Of a stretch of 64,000 nucleotides of DNA, positions 1 to 9,900 are shown piece by piece. Below the pieces are notes generated by a model. That model was not told the origin of the DNA, searched no databases, and was given only the letters and a program-made list of their open reading frames with translations. The first letter of the stretch is position 1. Every line of letters starts with the position of its first letter. This DNA comes from Saprospiraceae bacterium (GTDB taxonomy: Bacteria > Bacteroidota > Bacteroidia > Chitinophagales > Saprospiraceae). Made by a program: the position numbers and the translations under genes. The stretch spans positions 1 through 64,000 of the forward strand of contig JANQHF010000125.1 in NCBI GenBank assembly GCA_028282725.1, given 5' to 3'.

Positions 1-2
1 AA

Positions 3-1781
3 GAAGCGGATCACCACAAGATCGTTACCAAGGCCGTACATGACGAAGGAGGGCTCATCTGTATGCAAATCCTCCATGTAGGGCGATATGGTTACAGCCC
101 GCATAACGTGTCAGCAAGCGATACGAAAGCACCCATTTCTCCTTTTCCTGCCAAAGGTCTTTCCCCCGAAGGTGTAGAACGGACCATCAATGACTATGTC
201 AACTGTGCCGCCCTGGCTCAATATGCAGGATATGATGGCGTAGAAATCATGGGATCCGAAGGCTACCTGATCAATCAATTTATCGTTTCCAAGACCAATC
301 GTCGCACCGACGAATGGGGAGGCTCCTATCAAAACAGGATTAAATTTCCAATCGAAATCGTTCGAAGAACCCGGAAAAAAGTAGGTCCGAAATTTATTAT
401 TGTCTACCGACTGTCCATGCTGGATCTCGTGGCCGATGGAAGTACCTGGGAAGAAGTGGTCCATCTGGCTAAAGAAATCGAAAAAGCCGGAGCTACGATT
501 ATCAATACGGGCATAGGTTGGCACGAAGCACGTATTCCGACCATTGCTACCATGGTGCCAAGGGCTGGATTCGCATGGGTGACAAAACGGATGATGGGAG
601 AAGTCAACATTCCCCTGGTCACTACGAACCGCTTCAACATGCCCGATGTGGCAGAAAAAGCGCTGGCAGACGGTTGTGCCGATATGATCAGCATGGCGAG
701 ACCCTTCCTGGCAGATGAGAATCTCGTATTGAAAGCGATCGAAGGTCGTGAAGATGAAATTAATACATGTATTGGTTGCAACCAGGCCTGCCTCGATCAT
801 ACCTTCAATCTCAAGGTCTGTTCCTGTCTTGTAAATCCAAGGGCTTGTCATGAAACTGAGTTGAATTATCTTCCGGCGGACCAGAAGAAGAAATTAGCGG
901 TGGTTGGTGCCGGACCTGCAGGATTGGCCGCAGCCACAATTGCAGCCCAGCGAGGACACGAGGTGGATTTGTATGAAGCGAGTTCCGAAATTGGAGGACA
1001 ATTCAACCTGGCAAAGAAGATTCCCGGGAAGGAAGAATTTTATGAGACCATTAGGTACTTCAGCAGACAGATCGAATTGCAGGGTGTCAGCCTTCACCTC
1101 AATACAAGAGCCACGGTAGAGGATCTCATTGACCGTGGATATGACGAAGTCCTGCTTTGTACTGGTGTTGCTCCCCGCAAACCGGACATTCCCGGAATCG
1201 ATCATCCGAAGTCCGTGAGTTACGTAGACGTACTGACAGGAAAAGTCAAAGTAGGAAAATCCGCCGCCATTGTTGGTGCGGGAGGCATTGGATTTGATGT
1301 GGCAGAATTTTTGTCTACTGAAGAATCACCTAGCCTGAGCATTCCCCATTTTATGGACGAATGGGGCGTCGATATGGACTACAAAGAAAGAGGAAGCATC
1401 CAACCTGCCAATCCCGGTCCATCTCCCAGAGAACTCTTCCTTCTGAAGAGAAGTCGGGGTAAGCATGGAAAGAATCTTGGAAAAACCACAGGTTGGATCC
1501 ATCGAAGTAGCCTACAAATGAAAAATGTAAATATGCTACGTGAAGTTACCTATGACAAGATTGATGATGAGGGTATTCATATTACCGTCCATGATGAATC
1601 GAAAGTGCTACCGGTTGATCATGTTGTGATCTGCGCTGGGCAGGAGCCCCTGAGAGACCTTCAAGCACCACTGGAATCGGCCGGAGTCAAGATCCATCTT
1701 CTGGGTGGGGCCGATGAGGCGGTAGAACTGGATGCCAAGAGGGCAATTGACCAGGCGTCACGGCTTGCAGCAACCCTATAA
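3..1781 (+). CDS. fadH: 2,4-dienoyl-CoA reductase (NADPH), FadH-type, 5' end cut by window
   Basis: Reduces 2,4-dienoyl-CoA esters during beta-oxidation of unsaturated fatty acids, using FMN, a 4Fe-4S cluster, FAD and NADPH. The reading frame is open to the left window edge, and the residues upstream of the Met at 63 (ending VHDEGG) still match the FadH barrel, so that Met is internal. Visible features in order are the Old Yellow Enzyme TIM barrel with the active-site stretches VYRLSMLD and GWHEARIP, the iron-sulfur Cys cluster CIGCNQAC followed by CSCLVNP, the FAD-binding GAGPAGLAAA and the NAD(P)-binding GAGGIGFDVA. About 592 residues are visible, against ~670 in E. coli. The stop codon overlaps the convergent phosphoesterase gene by 6 bp. 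Assignment within the FadH/NADH:flavin oxidoreductase family is strong; the physiological substrate is inferred. Confidence 0.93.
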   Translation, partial: EADHHKIVTKAVHDEGGLICMQILHVGRYGYSPHNVSASDTKAPISPFPAKGLSPEGVERTINDYVNCAALAQYAGYDGVEIMGSEGYLINQFIVSKTNRRTDEWGGSYQNRIKFPIEIVRRTRKKVGPKFIIVYRLSMLDLVADGSTWEEVVHLAKEIEKAGATIINTGIGWHEARIPTIATMVPRAGFAWVTKRMMGEVNIPLVTTNRFNMPDVAEKALADGCADMISMARPFLADENLVLKAIEGREDEINTCIGCNQACLDHTFNLKVCSCLVNPRACHETELNYLPADQKKKLAVVGAGPAGLAAATIAAQRGHEVDLYEASSEIGGQFNLAKKIPGKEEFYETIRYFSRQIELQGVSLHLNTRATVEDLIDRGYDEVLLCTGVAPRKPDIPGIDHPKSVSYVDVLTGKVKVGKSAAIVGAGGIGFDVAEFLSTEESPSLSIPHFMDEWGVDMDYKERGSIQPANPGPSPRELFLLKRSRGKHGKNLGKTTGWIHRSSLQMKNVNMLREVTYDKIDDEGIHITVHDESKVLPVDHVVICAGQEPLRDLQAPLESAGVKIHLLGGADEAVELDAKRAIDQASRLAATL

Positions 1782-2522
1782 GTATTTCACATAGCTGATC
1801 AAGCCTCTTCCTTCATTCAGATCTATAACCCGGTAGGCGGTTTTCAAATGATCTACTCTGAACGCTACGACTGAGGCATCAATCTGAAAATAGGTGGAAG
1901 GCGTAATGTAGACGATAAGATTATCAAATGCAACGGTCCGGTCTACATGATAATGGCCACAAAAAATATGGAAAATTCGGTCTGTAAAAGACCGCAATTC
2001 TGTCTGAAATAGCAAACGCCCCTTCATAGCATGATTATGGTCCATATAAGGCACATCGGCATATACCGGTGGATGATGCATAAAGATGATGATCTCCCGT
2101 GCACCAGATGATTCGATTTCATTTTTTAACCAACCCATTTGGCCTTCATCGACAACTCCCCTGGATGTGTCCAGAAATACGAACAGGTATCCATGGACAT
2201 TTCTGGTATAATAATAAGTTGCATTCCGAAGATGTTTTTCCAGGCCGAAAGCCGCACACATCATATTTGTCTGGTCATGGTTACCGGCAATGAAATCTAT
2301 TTTAGAAATATCCAGGTATTTGTTCAATTGCCTGTATGCCCATTCGTAAATGGACATCTTCGGCACATCCAGACATATATCCCCGGTCAGAACCATCAAA
2401 TCATGGGCTTCGTCTGCGATTTTTTGTACAATCTTTAAAAAATTTGAGCGGGTATCCACACCACCTTTAGGAGTTTCGGTTGTGTCCGCGATATGTACAT
2501 CGGTCAATTGAATGATCCTCAT
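1776..2522 (-). CDS. CpdA/Icc-like class III metallophosphoesterase
   Basis: A 248-residue calcineurin-like phosphoesterase resembling 3',5'-cyclic-AMP phosphodiesterase CpdA. The five metal-binding motifs are present in order: TDVHIAD (Asp8, His10), TGDICLD, GNHDQ, FMHHPP and CGHYHVDR. There is no signal peptide, so it should be cytoplasmic with a dinuclear metal centre. It starts at the ATG at 2522 and ends inside the stop region of the fadH-like gene, so the two genes are convergent with a 6-bp overlap. No operon partner is visible. Cyclic nucleotide hydrolysis is known for the subfamily, but other phosphodiester substrates are possible; the family call is firm and the substrate is not. 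Confidence 0.85.
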   Translation of the reverse strand: MRIIQLTDVHIADTTETPKGGVDTRSNFLKIVQKIADEAHDLMVLTGDICLDVPKMSIYEWAYRQLNKYLDISKIDFIAGNHDQTNMMCAAFGLEKHLRNATYYYTRNVHGYLFVFLDTSRGVVDEGQMGWLKNEIESSGAREIIIFMHHPPVYADVPYMDHNHAMKGRLLFQTELRSFTDRIFHIFCGHYHVDRTVAFDNLIVYITPSTYFQIDASVVAFRVDHLKTAYRVIDLNEGRGLISYVKYL

Positions 2523-2751
2523 TTAATGTTCTTCATTGATTGCCAATTCTGTTTCAAACATATCGATCCCGATGGGGATCGGTAAATAATATTCACCCTT
2601 ACATTGAACAACTCCTATTTGCCTTTTACAACATTCTTGTCCGTTATATATATAAATAAAATGTAATTTGTTAATTTTAACACCTGATCCGGGATAGAGA
2701 CCCTCCGGATCTTTTTAAGTAGCTACGTACCTTAAAGATAACAGTTCACTA

Positions 2752-4602
2752 ATGAATCGAAGTCAGGATTTTCTTTGGGGTATCTTATTGATATCACTGG
2801 TGCTTGGTGCTTCTGTGCAGTTCTTGCCTGCAGAAAGCATGGCTCAAAATTCATTATCACGACAGAAAACAGTGAGATTTTCACAAGTTTCCAAGGATAC
2901 AATACAATTGATCAATATTAGTGAAAGATCTATTGATGTGTCCGGTCTATGGGTACATAATGGATTGCTAGGCAGACGCCTTGGCGATCTTCAGAGTATA
3001 TGCGGTGAAATAGTCATTCCTGGAGGTTCTGACGTAACCCTGGTATTGGATTTTATGTTGTATTTAGAAGTGGGAGAATTGGCACTTTATTCAGATGATC
3101 AATATAGTCCCGAACAAATGCAGGATTATGTCAATTGGGGATTTTCCAATTTTCGTTCGGAAAATTTGAACAAGGCTGAAGAAAACCAATATTGGCAAGC
3201 TGAAGAATCCCTACCCCCTCTCCTGAATGGAGAATCACTGATCTGGGATCAGGAAGGCAGGTTTGCGAGTTCATGGTCCAAAGGAAGGCAACAATTCTGC
3301 CCGCAACCCATTGAGGATTGTTCCTCGTTGAATGGCGGTGTTTTGAGAGGAAATGACATAGAGATTTGTATCGGCAATGGAGCAGGACATCTTTTGTCAA
3401 GCGAAAATTTCATTCTTGTCAATGAGGAGGGAGCATTTAAGAGTTGGGCGCTCCTGAATGCAGATGGAATTATTTTAAGACTTTCTCCCGACATCCTCAA
3501 TGTTGATCTTGAAAAATTGGGTCCGGGAGTGTTCACGATGGTTCACATGGTCTTCACAAACGAAGTCGATGATCGTCTGCTCGGCACTCCATTAAATGAA
3601 GTGCCAGGTTGCGTAGCAATTTCAAATCCTATAACCATCACGATCCGGCAATCTTCAAGTGCCGGGCTTCGTCAGCTTCCCCTCAAATATTGTGTTGATG
3701 ACGGGATCAGGGACACGATCAGGCCACAGGAGCTATTTATTGATCAAGTCAACCGTCCACGATACCGATGGGCCGTGACCAATGAGCGCAATGTGGTCAT
3801 TGCATATCCTGACAAAATTGGAAAAATTAATTTTGAGAATTCCGGTGCCGGCAGACTACTGCTTTGGGCCATTACCAATCCTGACAAACAGTCCCGGTCC
3901 ACCCTTGCCAGTAATTTGTTTAATTCTCATTCCTGTACTGATGTTGCCGGTCCAATTGCTATTGAACGATACATCAAGGAAGACTGCCTTCAGCTGTGCC
4001 GTGTGGAAGCCGGTTCGATTTCAACGTTAGACGGAGCTACATCTGTCGAATTTTGTGGAAATGATGATATCCCGGATAAATTGTCTATCGATATCACACC
4101 AGGCAATGATACGAGCACTATGGTCGTGACAGATAATCAGGGACTGATATTCTCTGTATTGAAAAAGTCCATCATCGACTTTTCCAATGCTGAACCTGGC
4201 CAGTATTTTGTATACAATGTGGCATTTATCCCGGAGGTGGTCAGTGTCGTACCTGGGATGAATTTGTTTAACCTCGGCGATTGTACTGATTTATCAGATC
4301 CTGTGACTGTTGCGGTTTTGCCATGCTCGTTTGAATGTGATCAACCCGTAAATTTGACTTCAAATAAGACCTCCAATCAAGTGAATATCCGTTGGAACGA
4401 GGTAGAAAGAGCTCAGAAATACCACGTGTCCATCTCTTCCAGAATCGATACGGCATTTGCATTAACGTTTGAGACTCCCAATCCTAGAATTTCGTTTTCT
4501 TCCCTCGAGGGAGGCCCGTTCCTGTTTGAAGTCAGAGCAGAATGTGGACCAGATGACATGTCACCATTCTCCGAGCAGATATCTGTCGGTGGTGCCAATT
4601 AA
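2752..4602 (+). CDS. secreted protein with lamin-tail-like region, three-cysteine-type repeats and a C-terminal fibronectin-III-like domain
   Basis: Predicted exported protein of 616 residues with an N-terminal hydrophobic signal peptide ending near residue 31 (ESMAQ). Residues ~40-130 resemble a lamin-tail/LTD beta-sandwich (IQLINISERSIDVSGLWV). Three imperfect copies of a ~105-residue module follow, recognised by IEICIGNGAG or similar near the start and a Cys-x3-SNPI-type end (GCVAISNPI). The same module occurs in the 2074-residue protein at 6965. Residues ~530-616 look like a fibronectin type III domain. Unlike the larger relative, it ends in GGAN with no T9SS sorting domain, so it may stay periplasmic or leave by another route. 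It lies just upstream of the ECF sigma gene on the same strand. Function unknown; surface or adhesion-related by context only. Confidence 0.75.
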   Translation: MNRSQDFLWGILLISLVLGASVQFLPAESMAQNSLSRQKTVRFSQVSKDTIQLINISERSIDVSGLWVHNGLLGRRLGDLQSICGEIVIPGGSDVTLVLDFMLYLEVGELALYSDDQYSPEQMQDYVNWGFSNFRSENLNKAEENQYWQAEESLPPLLNGESLIWDQEGRFASSWSKGRQQFCPQPIEDCSSLNGGVLRGNDIEICIGNGAGHLLSSENFILVNEEGAFKSWALLNADGIILRLSPDILNVDLEKLGPGVFTMVHMVFTNEVDDRLLGTPLNEVPGCVAISNPITITIRQSSSAGLRQLPLKYCVDDGIRDTIRPQELFIDQVNRPRYRWAVTNERNVVIAYPDKIGKINFENSGAGRLLLWAITNPDKQSRSTLASNLFNSHSCTDVAGPIAIERYIKEDCLQLCRVEAGSISTLDGATSVEFCGNDDIPDKLSIDITPGNDTSTMVVTDNQGLIFSVLKKSIIDFSNAEPGQYFVYNVAFIPEVVSVVPGMNLFNLGDCTDLSDPVTVAVLPCSFECDQPVNLTSNKTSNQVNIRWNEVERAQKYHVSISSRIDTAFALTFETPNPRISFSSLEGGPFLFEVRAECGPDDMSPFSEQISVGGAN

Positions 4603-4634
4603 AATGGAATTCTCTCTGCCCTTTTCATCTTTGT

Positions 4635-4662
4635 CCCGAAGACTACATTGGTATACTTCGGG
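4635..4662 (+). terminator. possible hairpin after the secreted-protein gene
   Basis: A 7-bp inverted repeat (CCCGAAG / CTTCGGG) with a ~14-nt loop lies about 30 bp after the stop of the 616-residue protein gene and before the ECF sigma gene. There is no convincing T-tract, so it may be a processing or weak termination structure. Confidence 0.3.
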
Positions 4663-4741
4663 GGCTCACGCAACCATTTGATACACTATCTTGTAAATAG
4701 TACATATATCAAGAAGAACCACGGAACTGGACAAAGAACTG

Positions 4742-5269
4742 ATGCATATTATAGGCGGCTGTTGCAAGGATGACAGAATCGCCCAAAATCAATTGTACAG
4801 AAAGTACTATTCATACGGGATGAGTATATGCTATCGGTATGTAAACAACATCGACGAAGCCAAATCGATCTTGAATCAGGGATTCCTGAAGGTATTCAAC
4901 AATATTAACAAGTACGATGATACCTATAGTTTCAGACCATGGTTCAAAACTATAATGGTGAACACTGCCATTAATCACGTTAAAAAAATGAAAAAATTCA
5001 AAATGGAAATTGGATTGGAAGAAGTGAAAGCATATCCGACAACAGATGACGTGTTGAATAAGATAAATTTTGAAGAATTATTGAAGACCATTCAATCCTT
5101 GTCGGTTGCTTACAGGACTGTTTTCAACATGTACGTCCTGGATGGATATAAACATGAGGAAATAGCCAAAAAATTGAATATTACGGTAAGTACCTCCAAG
5201 TCTAATCTGAGCAGAGCAAAATTAAAACTGAGAGAGATCATCAGGAATAAAATGTCAATTCATGGCTAA
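4742..5269 (+). CDS. ECF-type RNA polymerase sigma factor
   Basis: A 175-residue sigma-70 factor of the extracytoplasmic-function type. Sigma region 2 spans about residues 14-80 (YRKYYSYGMSICYRYV, then the core-binding DEAKSILNQGFLKVF). Region 4 spans about 115-170, with an HTH recognisable in YKHEEIAKKLNITVSTSKS. The start is the ATG at 4742. Its stop overlaps the start of the next gene by 8 bp, and that gene encodes a single-pass membrane protein with a C-terminal beta-barrel. This is the standard linkage of an ECF sigma with its membrane-bound anti-sigma. Targets are not visible, but the two flanking secreted-protein genes sharing one repeat family are natural candidates. Confidence 0.92.
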   Translation: MHIIGGCCKDDRIAQNQLYRKYYSYGMSICYRYVNNIDEAKSILNQGFLKVFNNINKYDDTYSFRPWFKTIMVNTAINHVKKMKKFKMEIGLEEVKAYPTTDDVLNKINFEELLKTIQSLSVAYRTVFNMYVLDGYKHEEIAKKLNITVSTSKSNLSRAKLKLREIIRNKMSIHG

Positions 5270-6800
5270 ATGGCCGTCAGATAAGGAATTAGAAGAAATC
5301 TATCGGAAAGGATCCGAACAGCATGATTTCCAATATGATCCCCGGGCCTGGGATCAAATGAAAAAGCTATTGGATCAACAGAAGAGAAGGAGATATGGAA
5401 TCCTACTCCTTTTTGCATTGCTGTTTATTTCAATTTCCGGCATTGTTTATTACAAATTGAGTGATTCCGGTCAACTTCCAGCTAATCAAAAATTGGTTCA
5501 AACTCATGATGGCAACCCAGGTCTTATCGACTCAGAAAAAACGAAGCAAGATCAAACGACCGTGCATTCAGCCGATGAGCCTTTGGTCGGGAAAGATGTA
5601 CGCGACCCATCCCTGATCAATTCAAAAGAATCAAGTCAACGTGATCTAACCGAACATGAACAGTCAGGTGATCAAATATCAAATGCAAAGTCAGTTTTAG
5701 GTGTAGCAAAACCGGACGGAACAACAGAGCAAAACGTTCAACCGGGTCAATCACTGGCACGGGGAAAAGTTCAGCCATCAAATCAAAGCTCGATCAGTAC
5801 ATCAGAAAGAGACGACCCTCTCAATCCGGACAAGCCTGACGTTCGGGCAACTGTAGCTGCCAAACAGCAAACCGGTAGAAATAATGCAGCCTCTACTCCT
5901 GAAATTCAAACTGTTTCGGAAGTAGATCAGAATCCTGACACAGATAAGGTTTCCAAAACAGTTGATGCAAATCCGTCGATTACGAATACCGATCAAATCA
6001 GCACGGATCAGATATCCATTTCAAATCAAAGTGATCAGGCCAGCCAGCAACTCAGTATAAATCAGATAAAAAATGATAAGAGTGGAATGGTACGTAACAT
6101 TGTGATGATTGATCAGGTCGCGTCGAAAGGAATCCAACCATTTCCAACGGAAATCAATAATAACTTCATTGTACCTCAAACCATTGATTTGACAGAAGTT
6201 GAGGAACAAGACCGTGACTTCAAATTTTCTGTCGGGGCTCAATTCGGTCTGGAGTCATCCTGGACTCCAAATGGTGAATACAGTCGTATTGATTATAGCG
6301 CCGGCCTTGGATTCAGCTATCTCTTCAACAAAAAGCTGGGGCTTTCACTAGGTGCGAATTACATCAAGGATTCATATACCGCCATGGCAGAAGATTACAA
6401 ACCTCCATCGGGATATTGGAAAAGCAAGGGAGTTCCGGATTGGACTTCTGCAACTTGTGAAATGCTTGAAATGTCGTACGGTATTTCCTATTTCTTCAAT
6501 GGAATTGATCAAAAGGGTTTTGCAACGAGTATTAACGTATTGTCCAATTTCATGCTTTCGGAAATGTACTATTATCACTATCCGGATGAGTCCAACAACT
6601 TTGTGAACTCCTGGAATATGGACAATAAGACATTGTTCAGTGCTTTAGCTATCGATGCCTCCTACAATATTCCCGTTGGAAACAGGTGGGCGTTACGGGC
6701 AGGTCCATTTATTAAAATTCCAATCGATGGTATAGGGCATGGGAGTGTTATGCTCTCTTCGATTGGTATCAGAATTCAGACTTCTATCCTTTCGAAATAA
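5262..6800 (+). CDS. dual-membrane-spanning anti-sigma-like protein (cytoplasmic tail, one TM helix, long periplasmic linker, outer-membrane beta-barrel)
   Basis: Protein of 512 residues with a composite layout. Residues 1-44 are a charged cytoplasmic tail, 45-64 a single TM helix (after KRRR), and ~65-318 a low-complexity linker rich in Gln, Ser, Asp and Asn. Residues ~319-512 alternate short amphipathic strands typical of an 8-stranded outer-membrane barrel (FKFSVGAQFG, AGLGFSYLF, LSLGANYI, LRAGPFIKI). It has no cleavable signal peptide. Translation is coupled to the upstream ECF sigma gene (8-bp overlap). This matches the Dma class of anti-sigma factors reported in Bacteroides thetaiotaomicron, which span both membranes and control vesiculation. 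Anti-sigma function is inferred from architecture and linkage; no classical zinc anti-sigma motif is seen. Confidence 0.8.
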   Translation: MAKWPSDKELEEIYRKGSEQHDFQYDPRAWDQMKKLLDQQKRRRYGILLLFALLFISISGIVYYKLSDSGQLPANQKLVQTHDGNPGLIDSEKTKQDQTTVHSADEPLVGKDVRDPSLINSKESSQRDLTEHEQSGDQISNAKSVLGVAKPDGTTEQNVQPGQSLARGKVQPSNQSSISTSERDDPLNPDKPDVRATVAAKQQTGRNNAASTPEIQTVSEVDQNPDTDKVSKTVDANPSITNTDQISTDQISISNQSDQASQQLSINQIKNDKSGMVRNIVMIDQVASKGIQPFPTEINNNFIVPQTIDLTEVEEQDRDFKFSVGAQFGLESSWTPNGEYSRIDYSAGLGFSYLFNKKLGLSLGANYIKDSYTAMAEDYKPPSGYWKSKGVPDWTSATCEMLEMSYGISYFFNGIDQKGFATSINVLSNFMLSEMYYYHYPDESNNFVNSWNMDNKTLFSALAIDASYNIPVGNRWALRAGPFIKIPIDGIGHGSVMLSSIGIRIQTSILSK

Positions 6801-6964
6801 AATAATTTTTATATTTATTTCATCTATATCACGCATCCTTTTGCATCCCTTGGAAGTATACTAATTACAACATCGCGACTTACCTATAATTCTCGTGGTG
6901 AAGTTTAAAAATTGATTCACAAACTGAATCGACCATTTTTTAACCAAATAACTATTACTCAAAA

Positions 6965-9900
6965 ATGAATAATCGGATGATTTTACTAGTGCTATGCTTT
7001 TGTATGATTGGCACTGTTTCAATGAACGCCCAGACAACTGTGATGTTTCCAGCCGCGAAGGATGCTTCTATATTCAGTGATGTCACCAGTGGCAGCAATG
7101 GAGCTGGAAATTTGTTTGTTGGCCGAACCAACCAACCTGCCAACAGGCGTGCCTTGATACAATTTGATCTTTCAAGTATTCCGGCTGAAGCTGTGATTGC
7201 CGATGCGGTCCTCATGATCAGGGGAAGTCGTCAGTCTACCAATTCTGTCGATCTTCACAGGCTGACATCCGATTGGGGTGAAGGAACGACCACAGGCAGC
7301 GGGAATGGCGGAGGACAGGCCTCCACTGGTCAGGATGGAGATGCCACATGGAGCCATGCCTTTTTTGATGCTTCGCCCTGGGGTACTGCCGGTGGTGATT
7401 TTATTGCCAATCCAAGTGCCAATGCTCCGGTCAATAATGGTACAACCAATATGTGGGGAGGCCCTGGTTTGATTGCGGATGTACAAGATTGGGTGTCAGG
7501 AAGCCACAATAATTTTGGTTGGATTTTAATCGGCGAGGAGAATCAGACCAATACAGCTGTTCGAATGGTCTCCAGAGAAGCCAACAATAATACACCCATG
7601 CTCGAAGTCACCTATATTGTTGACGAAGTGTGCAATGTAGATGGAGGGACTATTTCTTCAGCTGCTGGTGAGGCCAATATCAACGTCTGTATTATCGATC
7701 AGATAGCAGCGCCGTTCACCTTGAATGTGACCGGCAACTCTGGCCCAATGGGTCAATGGGTTGTCTCTCAGATTAGCAACGGAACCATTTCTTCCATTCA
7801 AGATGCTTCAACGTTTGATCTCACGGGTATTCTCAACGGCCCCTCCAGGGTGGAATTCATCAGTTTTCAAGAGGGTTTGACCGGTCTTGCCGTCGGGGAA
7901 GACAGATTTGCTCTCGAAGGTTGTTTTGAATCCTCAAATGCCCTGATCCTGTTTCCGGATGAAGTCGATGGAGGAGAATTGGAATTGATTTCAGGGGATA
8001 ATGCGGTAGAAGTGTGTGTAGGAGATGGAGTCGCTGATGAAGTGACAGTCTTTGATTTTAATGCTCTCGGTGCGCGTGAATTCATTATAACCAATGACCA
8101 GGGTGAAATCCTGGCAACAGCCAATGACAATACCTTTGATTTTGAGAATGCCGGTGAAGGTGTTTGTATGATCTATAGAGTCAGCAGTTCGATCTTCTTC
8201 GAAGGATTTAGTGTCGGTCAAAATATAAACGAGGTTGTGGGGTGCTATGACCTGTCCAATCCGATAACAGTCAATCGCGTAACATCCGGAGAATTTTGTG
8301 CAGAAGAGTGCACAGCTGTTGGTGGTGTGCTCAATGATGGAAATTATGAGTTTTGTGTTGGTGACGGTATTGCTGATAACATTCCTGAAGGTGAAATACA
8401 AATCTCTGGCCAAATTGGTACAAACTCACAGTGGGTGGTTACCAACGATCTTGGAACCGAGATCCTGGGACTTTCTGAAAATCCATCAGATGTGGATTTT
8501 GACGGAGCAGGAGAAGGTACATGCCTGGTCTGGCATTTGAGCTATGAAGACGGTTTGACAGGTCTGATGATTGGAGGTCTCATTGAGGACCTGAATGGCT
8601 GTTTTTCACTTTCTGAAAATTCCGTTTCAATCTCCAGAGTTTCATCAGGTGAAGTTTGTGAACCTCCGGTTGAACCCATAGCCCTTCAAGCAATCCTCAC
8701 AGCCACACAACAGAATGCCGCCGTACTTTCACCGGCAAAAGGCACCATTGAAGGAGTACTGGAAGGAAATACGTTGAGGATCGGTGGATCATTCGAGGAT
8801 CTACGAGGTCAATTTGCAATAGACATTGCCGGCGGGGCTCATATCCACAACGGTATTGCCGGAAGAAACGGGGATATCGTGGTGTCACTAAATACAGCTA
8901 CTACGGAAGATCTGCGTTCCGGTAGTTACGATCAGGAACTAAATACCTTCGAGCTCACAGATGAGCAAGTAGCAGATCTGCTGGCCAGGAATTATTATAT
9001 AAATATCCATACTGATATGTATCCGGCCGGCGAAATCAGGGGACAAATCGTTCCTGCAGCAGGCCAGGTATTTCACACCCAACTTTTCGGCAGTAATGAA
9101 GTACCCTCTGTCATTTCAACGGGGATGGGTTCGGTAATCGGCGAATTTTCCGGAGACCAACTCGTCATTTCCGGTTCAGTCAACGATTTATCCTCTGAAA
9201 TAGCCACCGAAATTGCCGGGGGCGCCCATATCCACAGTGCACCGGTCGGAAGAAATGGGGCTTTGGAGATTCCACTCGTGTTTACCCTGGACGAAAGTAT
9301 GCGCGGAGGTGTTTTTGAAGCTGCGAACAACACTTTTACACTGAGCGCCGGGCAAGTGGATGCCTTGACAAAAGAAGGACTCTATATCAACGTACATACC
9401 GCTGATTACAACTCGGGAGAAGTAAGAGGTCAGATTGCCCCTGTAGCCTGTGCAACATTCAGAGGAGAACTAACCGGTTATCAGCAAGTGCCGTCAATTA
9501 TGTCCGGCGGAGATGGCCGTGTGCTGCTGAATTATTACGGAAATGGAAATATTACAGTCAGTGGGTCAGTGAACAATTTGGAAAGTGATCTCAATGTAGA
9601 TATTGCCGGTGGTGCTCACATTCACAATGCATACGCCGGAAGAAGTGGCGGGGTGGAAGCCGTACTGGTTTTTGATACGGACACTACTGATCGCAGTGGA
9701 GTTTTTCAGCCCGATGATAACACTTTTGAACTGACCCAGGCTCAAGTCGATCAGCTATTTGATCGTGCAATGTATGTGAATGTTCATTCCATAGATCAGC
9801 CGGGCGGAGAATTGAGGGGGCAGTTAATGAATTCCACGAAATCTTACTTTGGAGCCAATCTGCTGGGGATTAATGAAGTACAACCGGTGTCAAGCCCCGG

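Noticed and set aside
111-851. Minus-strand frame of 246 codons opposite the fadH-like gene
   Set aside because: The plus strand there encodes clear FadH motifs; the minus frame has no family features.
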